Source of the DNA: Anaeromyxobacter soli
GTDB taxonomy: Bacteria > Myxococcota > Myxococcia > Myxococcales > Anaeromyxobacteraceae
Length of the DNA: 64,000 nt
Assembly (NCBI RefSeq): GCF_022808855.1
Contig: NZ_JAKZLF010000024.1
Span: forward strand, 1 to 64,000
Reading direction: 5' to 3'
The notes under the pieces were generated by a model. That model was given only the letters and a program-made list of their open reading frames with translations. It had not been told where the DNA came from and did not search any database. Made by a program: the position numbers and the translations under genes. Positions within the stretch are counted from its first letter, which is position 1. Every line of letters starts with the position of its first letter. Shown one piece after another: positions 30,941-41,913 of the stretch.

Positions 30941-32590
30941 CTAACCCGGGGCGCCTGCGCCGCCCGCGTCCGCGCCCTCGCGCGGGAGCAGGACCACGAA
31001 GCGCGTCCCACGCCCAGGAGACGAGTCCACCGTCACGCTGCCGCGGTGCGCGTCGACGACGCGCTGGACGGTGGGGAGCCCGAGGCCGGTGCCGTTCCGC
31101 TTGGTGGTGAAGAACGGGAGGAAGATGCGGGGCAGGTCGGCGGCGGGGATCCCCGGGCCATCGTCCTCGACCACGAGGCGCGCGCCCTTCACGTCGGGCC
31201 CGCAGGCGACGCGCACGCGCCCGGCCCCGCCCTCGCGCGCGGCGGCCGCCTGGGCGGCGTTCACGAGGAGGTTCCAGAACACCTGGCGCGTCTGGTCCGG
31301 GTCGCAGGCGACCGTCACGGGCGAGAGGTCCTGCTCGACGGTCACGCGAGCGGCGGTCGGATCGTTCGCGAACACCCGCAGCGCCTCGTCGAGGACGACG
31401 GAGAGGTCGGTCCGGACGCGCCGGAGCGGCGCCGGGCGGGTGTACTCGAGCAGGTCGTTCACGAGCCCGTCGAGCCGCGCCGCCTCCCGGAGCACGATGT
31501 CCATGAGCCGGCGCTCGTCGGGCGGGAGCGCCGCGTTCGTCTGCAGGAGCTCCAGGGAGCCGCTCATCGCGGCGAGGGGGTTGCGGAGCTCGTGGGCGAG
31601 CCCGGCCGCCACCCGGCCCAGGTCCGCGAGCCGGCGGCTGCGCTGGACGGCGTTCTCCATCTCCCGGAGGGCGGTGAGGTCCTGGAAGATCACCGCGCTG
31701 CCGATCGCGGCGGCCGCCGGGCCGCGCAGCGGGAACGCCGAGTACCCGAGCCGGAGGGGCCGCCCGGAGGGGCCCGTCCACTCGACCTCGCCGCGCGGCG
31801 TCGCCTCGCGGAAGGCGCCGAACCGCTCGGTCGCGGGCCGCCCGCGCACCTCCTCGAGGCGGAGGCCCGTGAGCAGCTCCCCGGCCGGATTCAGGTAGGT
31901 GACCTTGCCGGCGAGGTCGAGCGTCATGAGCCCGCTCGTGAGCGACGCCACGATGGACTCGTGGAGCGCGGTGATCTCGGCGAGGGCCCCCTCCTGCGCG
32001 ACGATCCGCTCGCCCGCCGAGCGGAGCTGCTCGGCGAGGTAGGAGGAGAGGAACGCGACCGCCACGAACGAGGCGGCGTGGACGAGGAGCGTGATGCGCG
32101 AGACGTCCGCGCCGTGCGGGTCGACCCGGAGCGCCACGGTGAGGTAGGCGGGGACCGCCAGCGCGGCCGCGAAGAGCGCGCCGCGCCGGAAGAGCAGGAT
32201 CGCGCCGTTCACGACGCCGATCGAGAAGATCACGACGAAGACCGACGCGGAGTACCCGGTCACCGCGACGACCGCGGTCGCGACCAGCACGTCGAGGACC
32301 ACCTGCGCGTAGGCGAGCGAGGTCAGGCCCCGGCCGGCCCGGAGCGCGAGCGCGGTGGCGAGCGCGACGAGGTACGTCGCCGCCACGACCGCGTAGAGAG
32401 GCAGGAGGTCCCGCTCGATGACGGGGCCGAGCTCGAGGTTCACGACGATGGTGCCGGCGAGGAGCACCGTCACCGTGACGACGCGGAACAGCGTCAGCCA
32501 GCCGAGCTTCCGGCGAAGCCCGTCGCGAGGCGCGGCGGCCGGCGGCTCCGCCGCGGGCTCCGTGGCGAGGGCGGCGGCGGTCGGCTCCAC
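30941..32590 (-). CDS. pilS: membrane sensor histidine kinase PilS
   Basis: The 549-residue kinase has about six membrane helices (residues 30-190), a PAS domain (SLTSGLMTLDLAGKVTYLNPAG), a HisKA helix with the phospho-His (VAAGLAHELRNPLAAMSGSL) and an HATPase domain (FWNLLVNAAQAA, EDDGPGIPAADLPRIFLPFFTTK, GTGLGLPTVQR). In other bacteria six-helix PilS senses PilA in the membrane and controls PilR. It starts with GTG, 9 bases after pilC, and the pair lies beside pilB, pilT and pilC. Confidence 0.93.
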   Translation of the reverse strand: MEPTAAALATEPAAEPPAAAPRDGLRRKLGWLTLFRVVTVTVLLAGTIVVNLELGPVIERDLLPLYAVVAATYLVALATALALRAGRGLTSLAYAQVVLDVLVATAVVAVTGYSASVFVVIFSIGVVNGAILLFRRGALFAAALAVPAYLTVALRVDPHGADVSRITLLVHAASFVAVAFLSSYLAEQLRSAGERIVAQEGALAEITALHESIVASLTSGLMTLDLAGKVTYLNPAGELLTGLRLEEVRGRPATERFGAFREATPRGEVEWTGPSGRPLRLGYSAFPLRGPAAAAIGSAVIFQDLTALREMENAVQRSRRLADLGRVAAGLAHELRNPLAAMSGSLELLQTNAALPPDERRLMDIVLREAARLDGLVNDLLEYTRPAPLRRVRTDLSVVLDEALRVFANDPTAARVTVEQDLSPVTVACDPDQTRQVFWNLLVNAAQAAAAREGGAGRVRVACGPDVKGARLVVEDDGPGIPAADLPRIFLPFFTTKRNGTGLGLPTVQRVVDAHRGSVTVDSSPGRGTRFVVLLPREGADAGGAGAPG

Positions 32591-32599
32591 GGCGCCCCG

Positions 32600-33859
32600 C
32601 TACTTGATGTTGCCGGCGATGCTGAAGATGGGGAGGTACATGGCGACGAGGAACCCGCCGACCATCCCGCCCAGGAACACCATCATGACCGGCTCGATCA
32701 TGGCGGTGAGGCCAGCGACGGCCACGTCGACCTCGTCGTCGTAGAAGTCGGCGATCTTGTTCAGCATGGCGTCCATGGCGCCCGTCGCCTCGCCGACGCC
32801 GATCATCTGCACGACCATCGGCGGGAAGACCTTCGTCTCGGCGAGCGGGCCGGCGATGTTCTTGCCCTCCGAGATCTTCGCGCGGACGTACATGATGCCC
32901 TTCTCGATGATCTTGTTGCCGGCGGAGCGGGCGACGATCTGGAGGGCGTCGAGGATGGGCACGCCGGACGAGAGCATCGTCCCGAGCGTCCGGGTGAACC
33001 GGGCGACCGCCACCTTGCGCACGAGCGACCCGAACAGCGGCATCTTGAGCACGAACGCGTGCCACTTCTCGACGCCGCGCGGGTTGCTCGTGAACACCTT
33101 GAAGGCGATCACGATCGCGATGGGGACCGCGACGTACCAGTACCAGTTGTCGCGCAGGCCATGCGACAGGTCGATGAGGAACTGCGTCGGCGCCGGCATC
33201 GCGCCGCCGAAGTCCTTGAACATCTTCTCGAAGGTCGGGGTGACGAAGGCGAGCAGCACGACCGTCACGCCCACGCCGACGGTGAGGACGATGGACGGGT
33301 AGACCATCGCGCCCTTCACGCGCCGCTTCAGCTTCTCGTTCTTCTCGATGTACGCGCCGAGCCGCTGGAGGATGGTGTCGAGGATGCCGCCGATCTCGCC
33401 GGCGCGCACGAGCTGGACGAAGAGCTCGTCGAAGGCCTTGGGGTGCTCGGCGAGCGCGTCGGCGAAGGTGGAGCCCGACTCCACGCGGACCTTGACCGCC
33501 GTGAGGACCTTCCTGAACGCCGGGTTGTCAGCCTGGGTGGCGAGGATGTCGAGGGCCTGCACGAGCGGGAGGCCTGCGTCGATCATCACCGAGAACTGCC
33601 GGGTGAAGACCAGGATGTCCTTCGTCCCGACGCTCGGGCCGAGGCCCGGGATGACGAGGTCCTTCGGCTTCCTGCGGACCCGCGTCGGCTCGAGGCCCGT
33701 CTGGCGGAGGCGCGCCTCGACCGCCGACGCGTCGGCGGCCTCCATCTCGCCGGACTTCACCTCGCCCTGCTTGGTCTTCGCCGACCACTTCCAGACCGGC
33801 ACCTGCTTGGGCGCAGGCGCGGCCTTCGTCTTCGCGTTCGCGGCTGCGGCCTGTGCCAT
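32600..33859 (-). CDS. pilC: type IV pilus inner-membrane platform protein
   Basis: PilC is the polytopic platform on which PilB and PilT act. The 419-residue protein shows the duplicated T2SSF domains with motifs FTRQFSVMIDAGLPLVQALDIL and FTRTLGTMLSSGVPILDALQIV, and three membrane regions (about 215-235, 250-270 and 385-410). The N-terminal WKWSAKTKQGEVKSGEMEA is characteristic. It is 61 bases downstream of pilT. Confidence 0.96.
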   Translation of the reverse strand: MAQAAAANAKTKAAPAPKQVPVWKWSAKTKQGEVKSGEMEAADASAVEARLRQTGLEPTRVRRKPKDLVIPGLGPSVGTKDILVFTRQFSVMIDAGLPLVQALDILATQADNPAFRKVLTAVKVRVESGSTFADALAEHPKAFDELFVQLVRAGEIGGILDTILQRLGAYIEKNEKLKRRVKGAMVYPSIVLTVGVGVTVVLLAFVTPTFEKMFKDFGGAMPAPTQFLIDLSHGLRDNWYWYVAVPIAIVIAFKVFTSNPRGVEKWHAFVLKMPLFGSLVRKVAVARFTRTLGTMLSSGVPILDALQIVARSAGNKIIEKGIMYVRAKISEGKNIAGPLAETKVFPPMVVQMIGVGEATGAMDAMLNKIADFYDDEVDVAVAGLTAMIEPVMMVFLGGMVGGFLVAMYLPIFSIAGNIK

Positions 33860-33920
33860 GAGCTCCTCGCGGGGTGCGGGCCGATCCTAGCCGAGGGTCG
33901 CCCGCGGGTCGAAATCGTGG

Positions 33921-35018
33921 TCAGCGCGCCGGCGGCGGGGGCGGGCGCATCCCGGCGCCGCTCGCGAGCAGGTTCTTCAGCTCCTCGGGATCCGAGGACC
34001 GGCCCATCGCCTCCTCGAGCGTGATGAGCCGCCTCGCGAACGCCAGCGCGAGGCTCTGGTTGAAGGTCTGCATGCCGAACTTGGTCTGGCCGACCTGCAT
34101 CTGCGAGTACACCTGGTGGATCTTGTCCTCGCGGATGAGGTTCCGGATGGCGGGGTTCGGGACCATCACCTCGATGATGAGCGCGCGCCCCGGGCCGCCC
34201 GCGCGGGGCAGGAGGTTCTGCGTGAGCACGCCCTCGAGCACGAACGAGAGCTGCGCGCGGACCTGCGGCTGCTGGTAGGGCGGGAAGACGTCCAGGATGC
34301 GGTTGATCGTCTGGACCGCGCTGTTCGTGTGCAGGGTCGCGAACGCGAGGTGGCCGGTCTCGGAGATGACGAGCGCCGCCTCGATGGTCTCGAGGTCGCG
34401 CATCTCGCCGACGAGCACCACGTCCGGATCCTGGCGCAGGATGTACTTGAGGGCCTTCTTGAACGACTGGGTGTCCGCCCCGACCTCGCGCTGGTTCACC
34501 ACGCAGTTCTTGTGCGGGTGGAGGTACTCGATCGGATCCTCGATGGTGATGATGTGCTCGTGCCGGTCGGTGTTGATCTTGTCGATGATCGACGCGAGCG
34601 TCGTCGACTTGCCGGAGCCGGTCGGGCCGGTCACGAGCACGAGCCCGCGCGGCTTCTTCGCGAGCTCGGCGACGATGGGCGGCAGGCCGAGGTCCTGGAA
34701 GGTGAGGATCTTGAACGGGATCGTGCGGAACGCGCCCGCGACCGCGCCGCGCTGCATGAAGACGTTCGCGCGGAAGCGCGACAGCCCCTTGACGCCGAAC
34801 GACAGGTCGAGCTCGCTCTCCTCCTCGAACTTGTGCTTCTGGGCGTCGGTGAGGATCGAGTAGCAGAGCTGCTTCGTCTCGACGGGCGTGAGCGGCGGCG
34901 TCTTGAGCGGCACGAGCTTGCCGTCGATCCGGAGCTGCGGCGGCGACGCGGTCGTGATGTGGAGGTCGGAGGCCCCCTTCTCGACCATCGCCTTGAGGAG
35001 CTGGTGCAGGTTTGCCAA
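33921..35018 (-). CDS. pilT: pilus retraction ATPase
   Basis: PilT is the hexameric ATPase that powers pilus retraction. The 365-residue protein has Walker A GPTGSGKSTT, the Asp box, a Walker B region (DPDVVLVGEMRDLETIE) and the retraction motif NPAIRNLIRE. Both the family length and MANLHQLLKAMVEKGASDLH suit a TTG start at 35018; no ATG or GTG in frame fits better. It begins 28 bases after pilB. Confidence 0.96.
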   Translation of the reverse strand: MANLHQLLKAMVEKGASDLHITTASPPQLRIDGKLVPLKTPPLTPVETKQLCYSILTDAQKHKFEEESELDLSFGVKGLSRFRANVFMQRGAVAGAFRTIPFKILTFQDLGLPPIVAELAKKPRGLVLVTGPTGSGKSTTLASIIDKINTDRHEHIITIEDPIEYLHPHKNCVVNQREVGADTQSFKKALKYILRQDPDVVLVGEMRDLETIEAALVISETGHLAFATLHTNSAVQTINRILDVFPPYQQPQVRAQLSFVLEGVLTQNLLPRAGGPGRALIIEVMVPNPAIRNLIREDKIHQVYSQMQVGQTKFGMQTFNQSLALAFARRLITLEEAMGRSSDPEELKNLLASGAGMRPPPPPAR

Positions 35019-35046
35019 GTCTTCGTTCGCCTTCGTGCCTTCGGGG

Positions 35047-36753
<1,707 letters not shown>

Positions 36754-36804
36754 GCGTGAAGATCCCTCGGGGTGGAGCGCGCGAGAAGGCCGTGAAGCTC
36801 CGCG

Positions 36805-36834
36805 AACTTAGCAGGCAGCTCGGCGAGGGGTCAA
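36805..36834 (-). promoter_or_regulatory. candidate sigma-70 promoter of pilBTCSR (extended -10)
   Basis: TTGACC (36834-36829) and TAAGTT (36810-36805) are separated by 18 bases; the -10 is preceded by TGC (extended -10). The predicted leader is about 45 bases. Confidence 0.5.
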
Positions 36835-36887
36835 GGAAGCGGCTACCGTAAGTACGCGATTCGAGAGGGTAAATCACGGAGCCCGGC

Positions 36888-37856
36888 CTACATGGGCGCC
36901 TTGTCCAGGACCTCTCTCGCGCGCTCCGCGTCCTCGGCGATCTGGGCCCGGAGCGCCTCCACGGACGGGAAACGCCGCTCGTCCCGCAGCCGCGCGACGA
37001 AGGCGAGGCGGATCCGCTCCCCGTAGAGGTCCCGGCCGACGAAGTCGAACAGGTGGGCCTCCGCGGTCACCGCCGCGCTCGCCTCGACGGTAGGCTTCAC
37101 GCCCACGTTGCACACGCCCGCGTGGACCACCGCGCCCTCGAGCCCGCGCGGCCCCGGCTGCCCGCCCACCCAGGCGCGGACGGCGTACACGCCGTTCGCG
37201 GGGAGGAGCCCGGCCGTCTCGACGTTGGCGGTCGCGAAGCCGAAGCCGCGCCCCCGGCCCGCCCCGCGCACCACGACGCCGTCCACGTCGTGCGGACGGG
37301 TGAGGAGCAGGGCGGCCGCCTCGACGTTCCCCTCGAGGAGGAACTCGCGGACCTTGGTCGACGAGACGACGAGGCCGTCCACCGTGACCGGCTCGACGAC
37401 GTGCAGCCGGATGCCGTGCGGGGCGAGCAGCGCGCGCAGGGTCTCCACCCGCGCGCGCTCGTGTCCCGCCGTGAAGTCGTAGCCGACGACCACGTCCGCG
37501 CAGCCGAGCGCGCCCGCCAGGTCCCGGGAGACGAACGCCTCCGCCGACGTCGCGGCGTAGGCGAGATCGAACGGCTGGAGGATCGTGGCGTCCGCGCCGG
37601 CGGCGGCGAGCAGCTCGAGCTTGCGCGGCAGCTGCACGAGGAGCGGCGGCGCGAGCTTCGGCCGGAGCACGCGGACGGGGTGGGGCTCGAAGGTGAGGAC
37701 CGCCGCGGCGGCGCCGCGGCCGCGGGCGAGCTCGCCGGCGAGCGCGAGGAGCCGCTGGTGCCCGAGGTGGACGCCGTCGAAGTTGCCGACCGCGACGGCG
37801 GAGCCGCGGAGGCGCCCCGCGGCGCGGGCCTCGTCGAGCGAGCGGTACACGTCCAT
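36888..37856 (-). CDS. ribF: bifunctional riboflavin kinase / FAD synthetase
   Basis: RibF converts riboflavin to FMN and then FAD. The 322-residue protein has the N-terminal nucleotidyltransferase motif VGNFDGVHLGHQRLL and TFEPHPVRVLRP. The C-terminal flavokinase domain shows GRGRGFGFATANV, GVYAVRAWVG and FVGRDLYGERIRLAFVARLR. The length is standard for bacterial RibF. It is 110 bases downstream of cdd on the same strand and 134 bases upstream of pilB. Confidence 0.96.
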   Translation of the reverse strand: MDVYRSLDEARAAGRLRGSAVAVGNFDGVHLGHQRLLALAGELARGRGAAAAVLTFEPHPVRVLRPKLAPPLLVQLPRKLELLAAAGADATILQPFDLAYAATSAEAFVSRDLAGALGCADVVVGYDFTAGHERARVETLRALLAPHGIRLHVVEPVTVDGLVVSSTKVREFLLEGNVEAAALLLTRPHDVDGVVVRGAGRGRGFGFATANVETAGLLPANGVYAVRAWVGGQPGPRGLEGAVVHAGVCNVGVKPTVEASAAVTAEAHLFDFVGRDLYGERIRLAFVARLRDERRFPSVEALRAQIAEDAERAREVLDKAPM

Positions 37857-37966
37857 CGCGCCCGTTCATAGGGCGCGGGCCGGCCGCCGTCAAACGCACG
37901 GCGCGGTTGCGCGCCGGGGGACGCCCTGGCTGCGGTGCGCGACGTCGGCTCGAGCGAGCAGCGCCC

Positions 37967-38380
37967 TCAGAGGAAGCGCTTCGTGAACGCGCGCGGAAGG
38001 AGCTCGCCGAGCGTCGTGTCGACCGCCCCGCCGCGCGCCCCGACGAGCCTGACGGGCAGCTCGGGCCCGGCGAACTCCGCGAGCGTCTGCAGGCACATCC
38101 CGCAGGGCGGCGTCGGCTCGTCCGTCCCGCTCGCCACGGCGATGGCGTCGATCCGGCGCGCGCCCGCGGCCACCGCGGTGGCGACCGCCACCCGCTCCGC
38201 GCACAGCGTGAGGCCGTAGCTCGCGTTCTCGACGTTGCACCCGGCGTGAACCGCGTCGCCGGCGCGCACCGCCGCCCCCACCCGGAAGCTCGAGTACGGC
38301 GCGTAGGCGCGCTTGCGCGCGGCGCGGGCGGCGCGGGCGAGCGCGGCCGCGCCGCCGCTCTTTCCGGAGCGCGCGCTCAC
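37967..38380 (-). CDS. cdd: cytidine deaminase
   Basis: Cdd deaminates cytidine and deoxycytidine in pyrimidine salvage. The 137-residue homotetrameric-type enzyme has the catalytic NVENASYGLTLCAERVA (zinc Cys and general-base Glu) and PPCGMCLQTLAEF (two zinc Cys). It starts with a GTG overlapping the stop of the PilZ gene (GTGA), so it is translationally coupled to it. Together with the two nucleoside phosphorylases nearby, it forms a salvage gene group. Confidence 0.95.
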   Translation of the reverse strand: MSARSGKSGGAAALARAARAARKRAYAPYSSFRVGAAVRAGDAVHAGCNVENASYGLTLCAERVAVATAVAAGARRIDAIAVASGTDEPTPPCGMCLQTLAEFAGPELPVRLVGARGGAVDTTLGELLPRAFTKRFL

Positions 38381-38745
38381 TCTTCCTGCAGGAGGCGCGC
38401 GATGGCGAGCTCGGCCGCGAGCGGCATGTCCACGAACTTCACGTGCGCGCCGAAGCGCGGCCCCTCACGCGACACCCGCAGCACCTCGCCGGACGCCTCG
38501 ATCTCCTGCCGCGTCCCGGGGATGAGGAACCGGAGCTGGACGCGGTTCCCCGCGGGTGGGTGGAGCCCGCCGAAGTACACGCCGCCGAGGGCGAGGTTGC
38601 CCTCGTACGGCTCGAACGACCCGCCGAGCGCCGCGTCGCGCACCAGCAGGTGGATCGGGATGCGCCCGCTCTCGCGCCGGTCCGCCTCGGCCTCTTTATC
38701 GGTCGGGTCGGCGGCGTCGCTCTTCGGTGGCAGACGATCGTCCAT
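38377..38745 (-). CDS. PilZ-domain protein (candidate c-di-GMP receptor)
   Basis: A 122-residue single PilZ domain. The first c-di-GMP motif RxxxR is present as RESGR (about residues 24-28), preceded by an acidic disordered N-terminus. The second motif, D/NxSxxG, appears as NLALGG with Ser replaced by Ala, so binding may be weakened. The remainder (EASGEVLRVSREGPRFGAHVKF) fits the barrel. It is translationally coupled to cdd and close to the pil locus; a role in motility is a guess. Confidence 0.85.
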   Translation of the reverse strand: MDDRLPPKSDAADPTDKEAEADRRESGRIPIHLLVRDAALGGSFEPYEGNLALGGVYFGGLHPPAGNRVQLRFLIPGTRQEIEASGEVLRVSREGPRFGAHVKFVDMPLAAELAIARLLQEE

Positions 38746-38764
38746 GCTCGCCCCTCCGGAAGGG

Positions 38765-38794
38765 ACGCTAGCAGCCTGGGGCCACCCTTTTCAA
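38765..38794 (-). promoter_or_regulatory. candidate sigma-70 promoter of the PilZ-cdd unit (extended -10)
   Basis: TTGAAA (38794-38789) and TAGCGT (38770-38765) are separated by 18 bases, with TGC before the -10. The -35 overlaps the stop codon of the purine nucleoside phosphorylase gene. Confidence 0.45.
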
Positions 38795-39639
38795 CGAACC
38801 GCTCTGGGGAGGAACCCTTCCACGACCGCGGCCAGCCGGTCCTTGACGCGGCCGGCGGTCTCCGCGACCTCCTCGTGCGAGAGCGGCTGCCGCGAGAGCC
38901 CCGCGGCGGGGTTCGTCACCACCGAGATCCCGACGACCGGCACGCCCATGTGCCGCGCCGCGATGACCTCGGGCACCGTGGACATCCCGACGAGGTCCGC
39001 GCCGAGCAGGCGCAGCATCCTGATCTCCGCCGGCGTCTCGTAGGACGGGCCCGGCATGCAGGCGTAGACGCCGCGGCGGAGCGGAACGCCGCGCTCGGCG
39101 GCGGCCTCGTCGAGCAGCGCCCCGAGGCGCGCGTCGTACGCCTCCGACAGATCGGGGAAGCGCGGACCGAGCCGCTCGTCGTTCTCGCCCACGAGCGGGT
39201 TCATGCCGGAGAGGTTCAGGTGATCGACCATCCGGACGAGCTCGCCCGGGGCGTACGCGGGGTTCACGCCGCCCGCCGCGTTCGTCACGAGGAGCAGCTT
39301 CACCGGCATCGCGCAGAGCACCCGCGCCCCGAAGGCGACGTCCGCCGCGCTCCAGCCTTCGTAGCCGTGCACCCGCCCCTGCATCGCGGCGACGGCGACC
39401 CGCCCTCCCGGCGCGGCGAGCTCGCCGACGACCAGGCGCCCCGCGTGCCCCGGGACGCGCGAGACCGGGAACGACGGGATCTCCTCGTAGGGGATCGACA
39501 CCGCCCGCTCGAGCCGGTCGACGAAGTCCCCGAGGCCCGAGCCGAGCACGAGCCCGGCCGCGGGCGCGAGGTCCGTCTTCCCCCGGATCCAGGCGAGGGC
39601 GTAGGAGAGGCGCGTGGAGAGATCGGCGCGGTGGGTCAT
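38791..39639 (-). CDS. punA: purine nucleoside phosphorylase
   Basis: The enzyme cleaves inosine and guanosine with phosphate, releasing base and ribose-1-phosphate. The 282-residue protein is of the trimeric PNP class: phosphate loop LVLGSGLGDFVDRL, FPVSRVPGHAGRLVVG, and the signature GPSYETPAEIRMLRLLGADLVGMST leading to VVGISVVTNPAAG. It lies 72 bases downstream of the pyrimidine phosphorylase gene, probably one transcript. The specific substrate (inosine/guanosine or MTA) is not certain, but the SVVTN motif favours PNP. Confidence 0.92.
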   Translation of the reverse strand: MTHRADLSTRLSYALAWIRGKTDLAPAAGLVLGSGLGDFVDRLERAVSIPYEEIPSFPVSRVPGHAGRLVVGELAAPGGRVAVAAMQGRVHGYEGWSAADVAFGARVLCAMPVKLLLVTNAAGGVNPAYAPGELVRMVDHLNLSGMNPLVGENDERLGPRFPDLSEAYDARLGALLDEAAAERGVPLRRGVYACMPGPSYETPAEIRMLRLLGADLVGMSTVPEVIAARHMGVPVVGISVVTNPAAGLSRQPLSHEEVAETAGRVKDRLAAVVEGFLPRAVR

Positions 39640-39663
39640 GGCTCGCCCCTGTTCGCGCGCCCC

Positions 39664-39682
39664 GGCGGGCCCGCTTCGCTCG
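39664..39682. repeat. short intergenic repeat, copy 1
   Basis: GGCGGGCCCGCTTCGCTCG in the gap between the two nucleoside phosphorylase genes. Near-identical copies are at 58164-58182 and 58451-58469. Confidence 0.4.
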
Positions 39683-39711
39683 TTGGCTGCTCTCGGGTCA
39701 TGGTCGGCCGC

Positions 39712-41016
39712 CTACAATCGCTCGAGGACGATCGGCCGCGCCGCGGGCGCGGCGGGGCCGATCCGGTAGGCGCCCGCGATGCGCCTCGCGATCCGCTCGC
39801 GGGCCTCGCTGCGCTCGCCCGCGTGCACCGTGCAGAGCGGCTCGCCCCGCTCGACGCGATCGCCGAGCTTCTTCGCGACCACGATCCCGACCGCCGGGTC
39901 CACCCGGTCCTCGACGCGCGCGCGGCCCGCCCCGAGCGCCACCGCGGCGAGGCCGAGCGCCTCCGCGTCGATCTCCGTGACGAAGCCGGCCTCGGGCGCG
40001 GCGACGTCGTAGCGCGCCGGCGCGCGCGGCAGCCGGCCGGGATCGCGGAGCACCGCCGCGTCGCCCCCCTGGGCGCGGACGATCTGCTCGAGCTTCGCGA
40101 GGCCGCTCCCGTCGGCGATGGCCGCCTCGACCCGCGCCCGCGCGGCGGCGAGGCCGGGCGCGGCGTCGCCGAGGACCAGCATCTCCGCGGTGAGCTCGAC
40201 GGTGACCTCGCGCAGGTCCGGCGGCCCTCCGCCCGACAGGAGCGCCAGCGTCTCCTCGACCTCGAGCGCGTTCCCGATCGCCCGGCCGAGCGGCTCGTCC
40301 ATGCGCGTGAGGAGCGCCGAGACGCGCTTGCCCATGCCGCGGCCGATCCCGGCGAGGGTCCGCGCGAGCGCGCGCGCGTCCTCGGGCCGCTTCATGAAGG
40401 CGCCCGAGCCGACCTTCACGTCGAGGACGAGCGCGTCGATCCCCTCGGCGAGCTTCTTCGACATGATGGACGCGGCGATGAGCGGGATCGACTCGACCGT
40501 CGCGGTGACGTCGCGGAGCGCGTAGAGCTTCCGGTCCGCCGGCGCGAGCCGCTCGGTCTGGCCGACGAGGCAGGCGCCGACGTCGCGGACCAGCGCGCGG
40601 AACGTCTCGACCGGCAGGTCCACCCGGAAGCCCGGGATCGCCTCGAGCTTGTCGAGCGTGCCGCCGGTGTGGCCGAGGCCGCGCCCGGAGATCATCGGCA
40701 CCTTGACGCCGCAGGCGGCGGCGAGCGGCGCGAGGGCGAGGGAGACCTTGTCCCCCACCCCTCCCGTGGAGTGCTTGTCGACCTTCGCGCCCGGCACGTC
40801 GGAGAGGTCGAGCACGTCGCCGGAACGGAGCATCGCCTCGGTGAGCGCGCGGACCTCGCCCTCGTCCATGCCGCGGAAGAACACCGCCATGCAGAAGGCG
40901 GCCATCTGGTAGTCGGGGATCTCGCCGCGCGTGAAGCCGTCGACGAGCGCGGCGATCGCGTCCGGCGGGATGGCCCCTCCGTCGCGCTTGCGGTGGATGA
41001 TCTCGTACGCGCGCAC
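39712..41016 (-). CDS. deoA: thymidine / pyrimidine-nucleoside phosphorylase
   Basis: Phosphorolysis of thymidine (and possibly uridine) in salvage. The 434-residue protein has the family motif DKHSTGGVGDKVSLALAPL, SGRGLGHTGGTLDKLEAIPG and the late VGSGAFMKRPEDARALA. I chose the GTG at 41016 (VRAYEIIHRKRDGG) because it matches the usual family N-terminus and follows GGGAGGG; a GTG at 41037 would add seven residues. DeoA and the Pdp type cannot be separated by eye. Confidence 0.93.
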   Translation of the reverse strand: MRAYEIIHRKRDGGAIPPDAIAALVDGFTRGEIPDYQMAAFCMAVFFRGMDEGEVRALTEAMLRSGDVLDLSDVPGAKVDKHSTGGVGDKVSLALAPLAAACGVKVPMISGRGLGHTGGTLDKLEAIPGFRVDLPVETFRALVRDVGACLVGQTERLAPADRKLYALRDVTATVESIPLIAASIMSKKLAEGIDALVLDVKVGSGAFMKRPEDARALARTLAGIGRGMGKRVSALLTRMDEPLGRAIGNALEVEETLALLSGGGPPDLREVTVELTAEMLVLGDAAPGLAAARARVEAAIADGSGLAKLEQIVRAQGGDAAVLRDPGRLPRAPARYDVAAPEAGFVTEIDAEALGLAAVALGAGRARVEDRVDPAVGIVVAKKLGDRVERGEPLCTVHAGERSEARERIARRIAGAYRIGPAAPAARPIVLERL

Positions 41017-41119
41017 GCAGCCCTCCCGGAGCCTCACGCCGCCTCGGCCCGCCCGCGCCCACCCCGCGGGTGCGGACCGCCGGCCCGTTCGCCGCCCCTC
41101 GACGCCGTCCGCTGCCGCC

Positions 41120-41866
41120 TCAGGCGAGCCGCTCCATCAGCTCGTCGTCGATCTCGAAGTTGGCGTGGACGTTCTGGACGTCCTCGAGGTCCTCCAGCAT
41201 GTCCACGAGCTTCAGCATGGAGCGCGCCTTGTCCGGGTCCGTGATCCGCAGCGTCTCCCGGGGGACGAAGGTGAGCCGCCTCGCGCCGAGCGGGAGCTTC
41301 TTCTCGAGCGCCGCGGCGACGCCGTGCAGGTCGTTCGGGAGCGTGCGCACCTCGAACCCCTCCGCGCCGAGGCTCACGACGTCCTCGGCCCCCGCCTCGA
41401 TCGCCGCCTCCGTGACCTCGTCCTCGGTCGGGCCGGGCTTCACCTCGACGACCCCGCGCCGGTCGAAGTTCCACGCCACCGCGCCCTCGGCGGCGAGGTT
41501 CCCGCCGCCCTTCGCGAGGGAGGAGCGGACGTCACCGGCGGTCCGGTTGCGGTTGTCGGTGAGGCACTCGACGATCATCGCCACCCCGCCCGGCCCGTAC
41601 CCCTCGTAGACGACCTCCTCGTAGGAGACGCCCTCGAGCTCGCCCGTGCCCTTCTTCACCGCGCGGGTGACGTTCTCCTGCGGCATGTTCGCCTCCTTGG
41701 CCGCGTCGATCGCGGCGCGGAGGCGCGGGTTGCCGGCGGGGTCCCCGCCGCCCATTCGCGCGGCGACGGTGATCTCCTTGATGACCTTCGAGAAGAGCTT
41801 GCCCTTGGCCGCCCCTTGCGCCTCCTTGTGGCGCTTGATCTTGGACCATCGGTTGTGGCCGGACAT
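41120..41866 (-). CDS. yebC: YebC/PmpR-TACO1 family protein
   Basis: A 248-residue protein with the hallmark start MSGHNRWSKIKRHKEAQGAAK and the conserved GPGGVAMIVECLTDNRNRTA. The family has been described as a transcriptional regulator, and more recently as a ribosome-associated factor that helps at polyproline stretches, a role overlapping EF-P. The ATG at 41866 gives the canonical N-terminus; the longer frame to 41947 has no support. A promoter candidate lies 50-75 bases upstream. Confidence 0.95.
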   Translation of the reverse strand: MSGHNRWSKIKRHKEAQGAAKGKLFSKVIKEITVAARMGGGDPAGNPRLRAAIDAAKEANMPQENVTRAVKKGTGELEGVSYEEVVYEGYGPGGVAMIVECLTDNRNRTAGDVRSSLAKGGGNLAAEGAVAWNFDRRGVVEVKPGPTEDEVTEAAIEAGAEDVVSLGAEGFEVRTLPNDLHGVAAALEKKLPLGARRLTFVPRETLRITDPDKARSMLKLVDMLEDLEDVQNVHANFEIDDELMERLA

Positions 41867-41913
41867 GGCGGCGTTCCTCTCGGCGGCCGCGACCCCGGGC
41901 GGCCCCTCGTCCC

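Noticed and set aside
31046-34024. A 992-codon plus-strand frame across pilS and pilC
   Set aside because: Antisense to two well-defined genes, and charged low-complexity composition.
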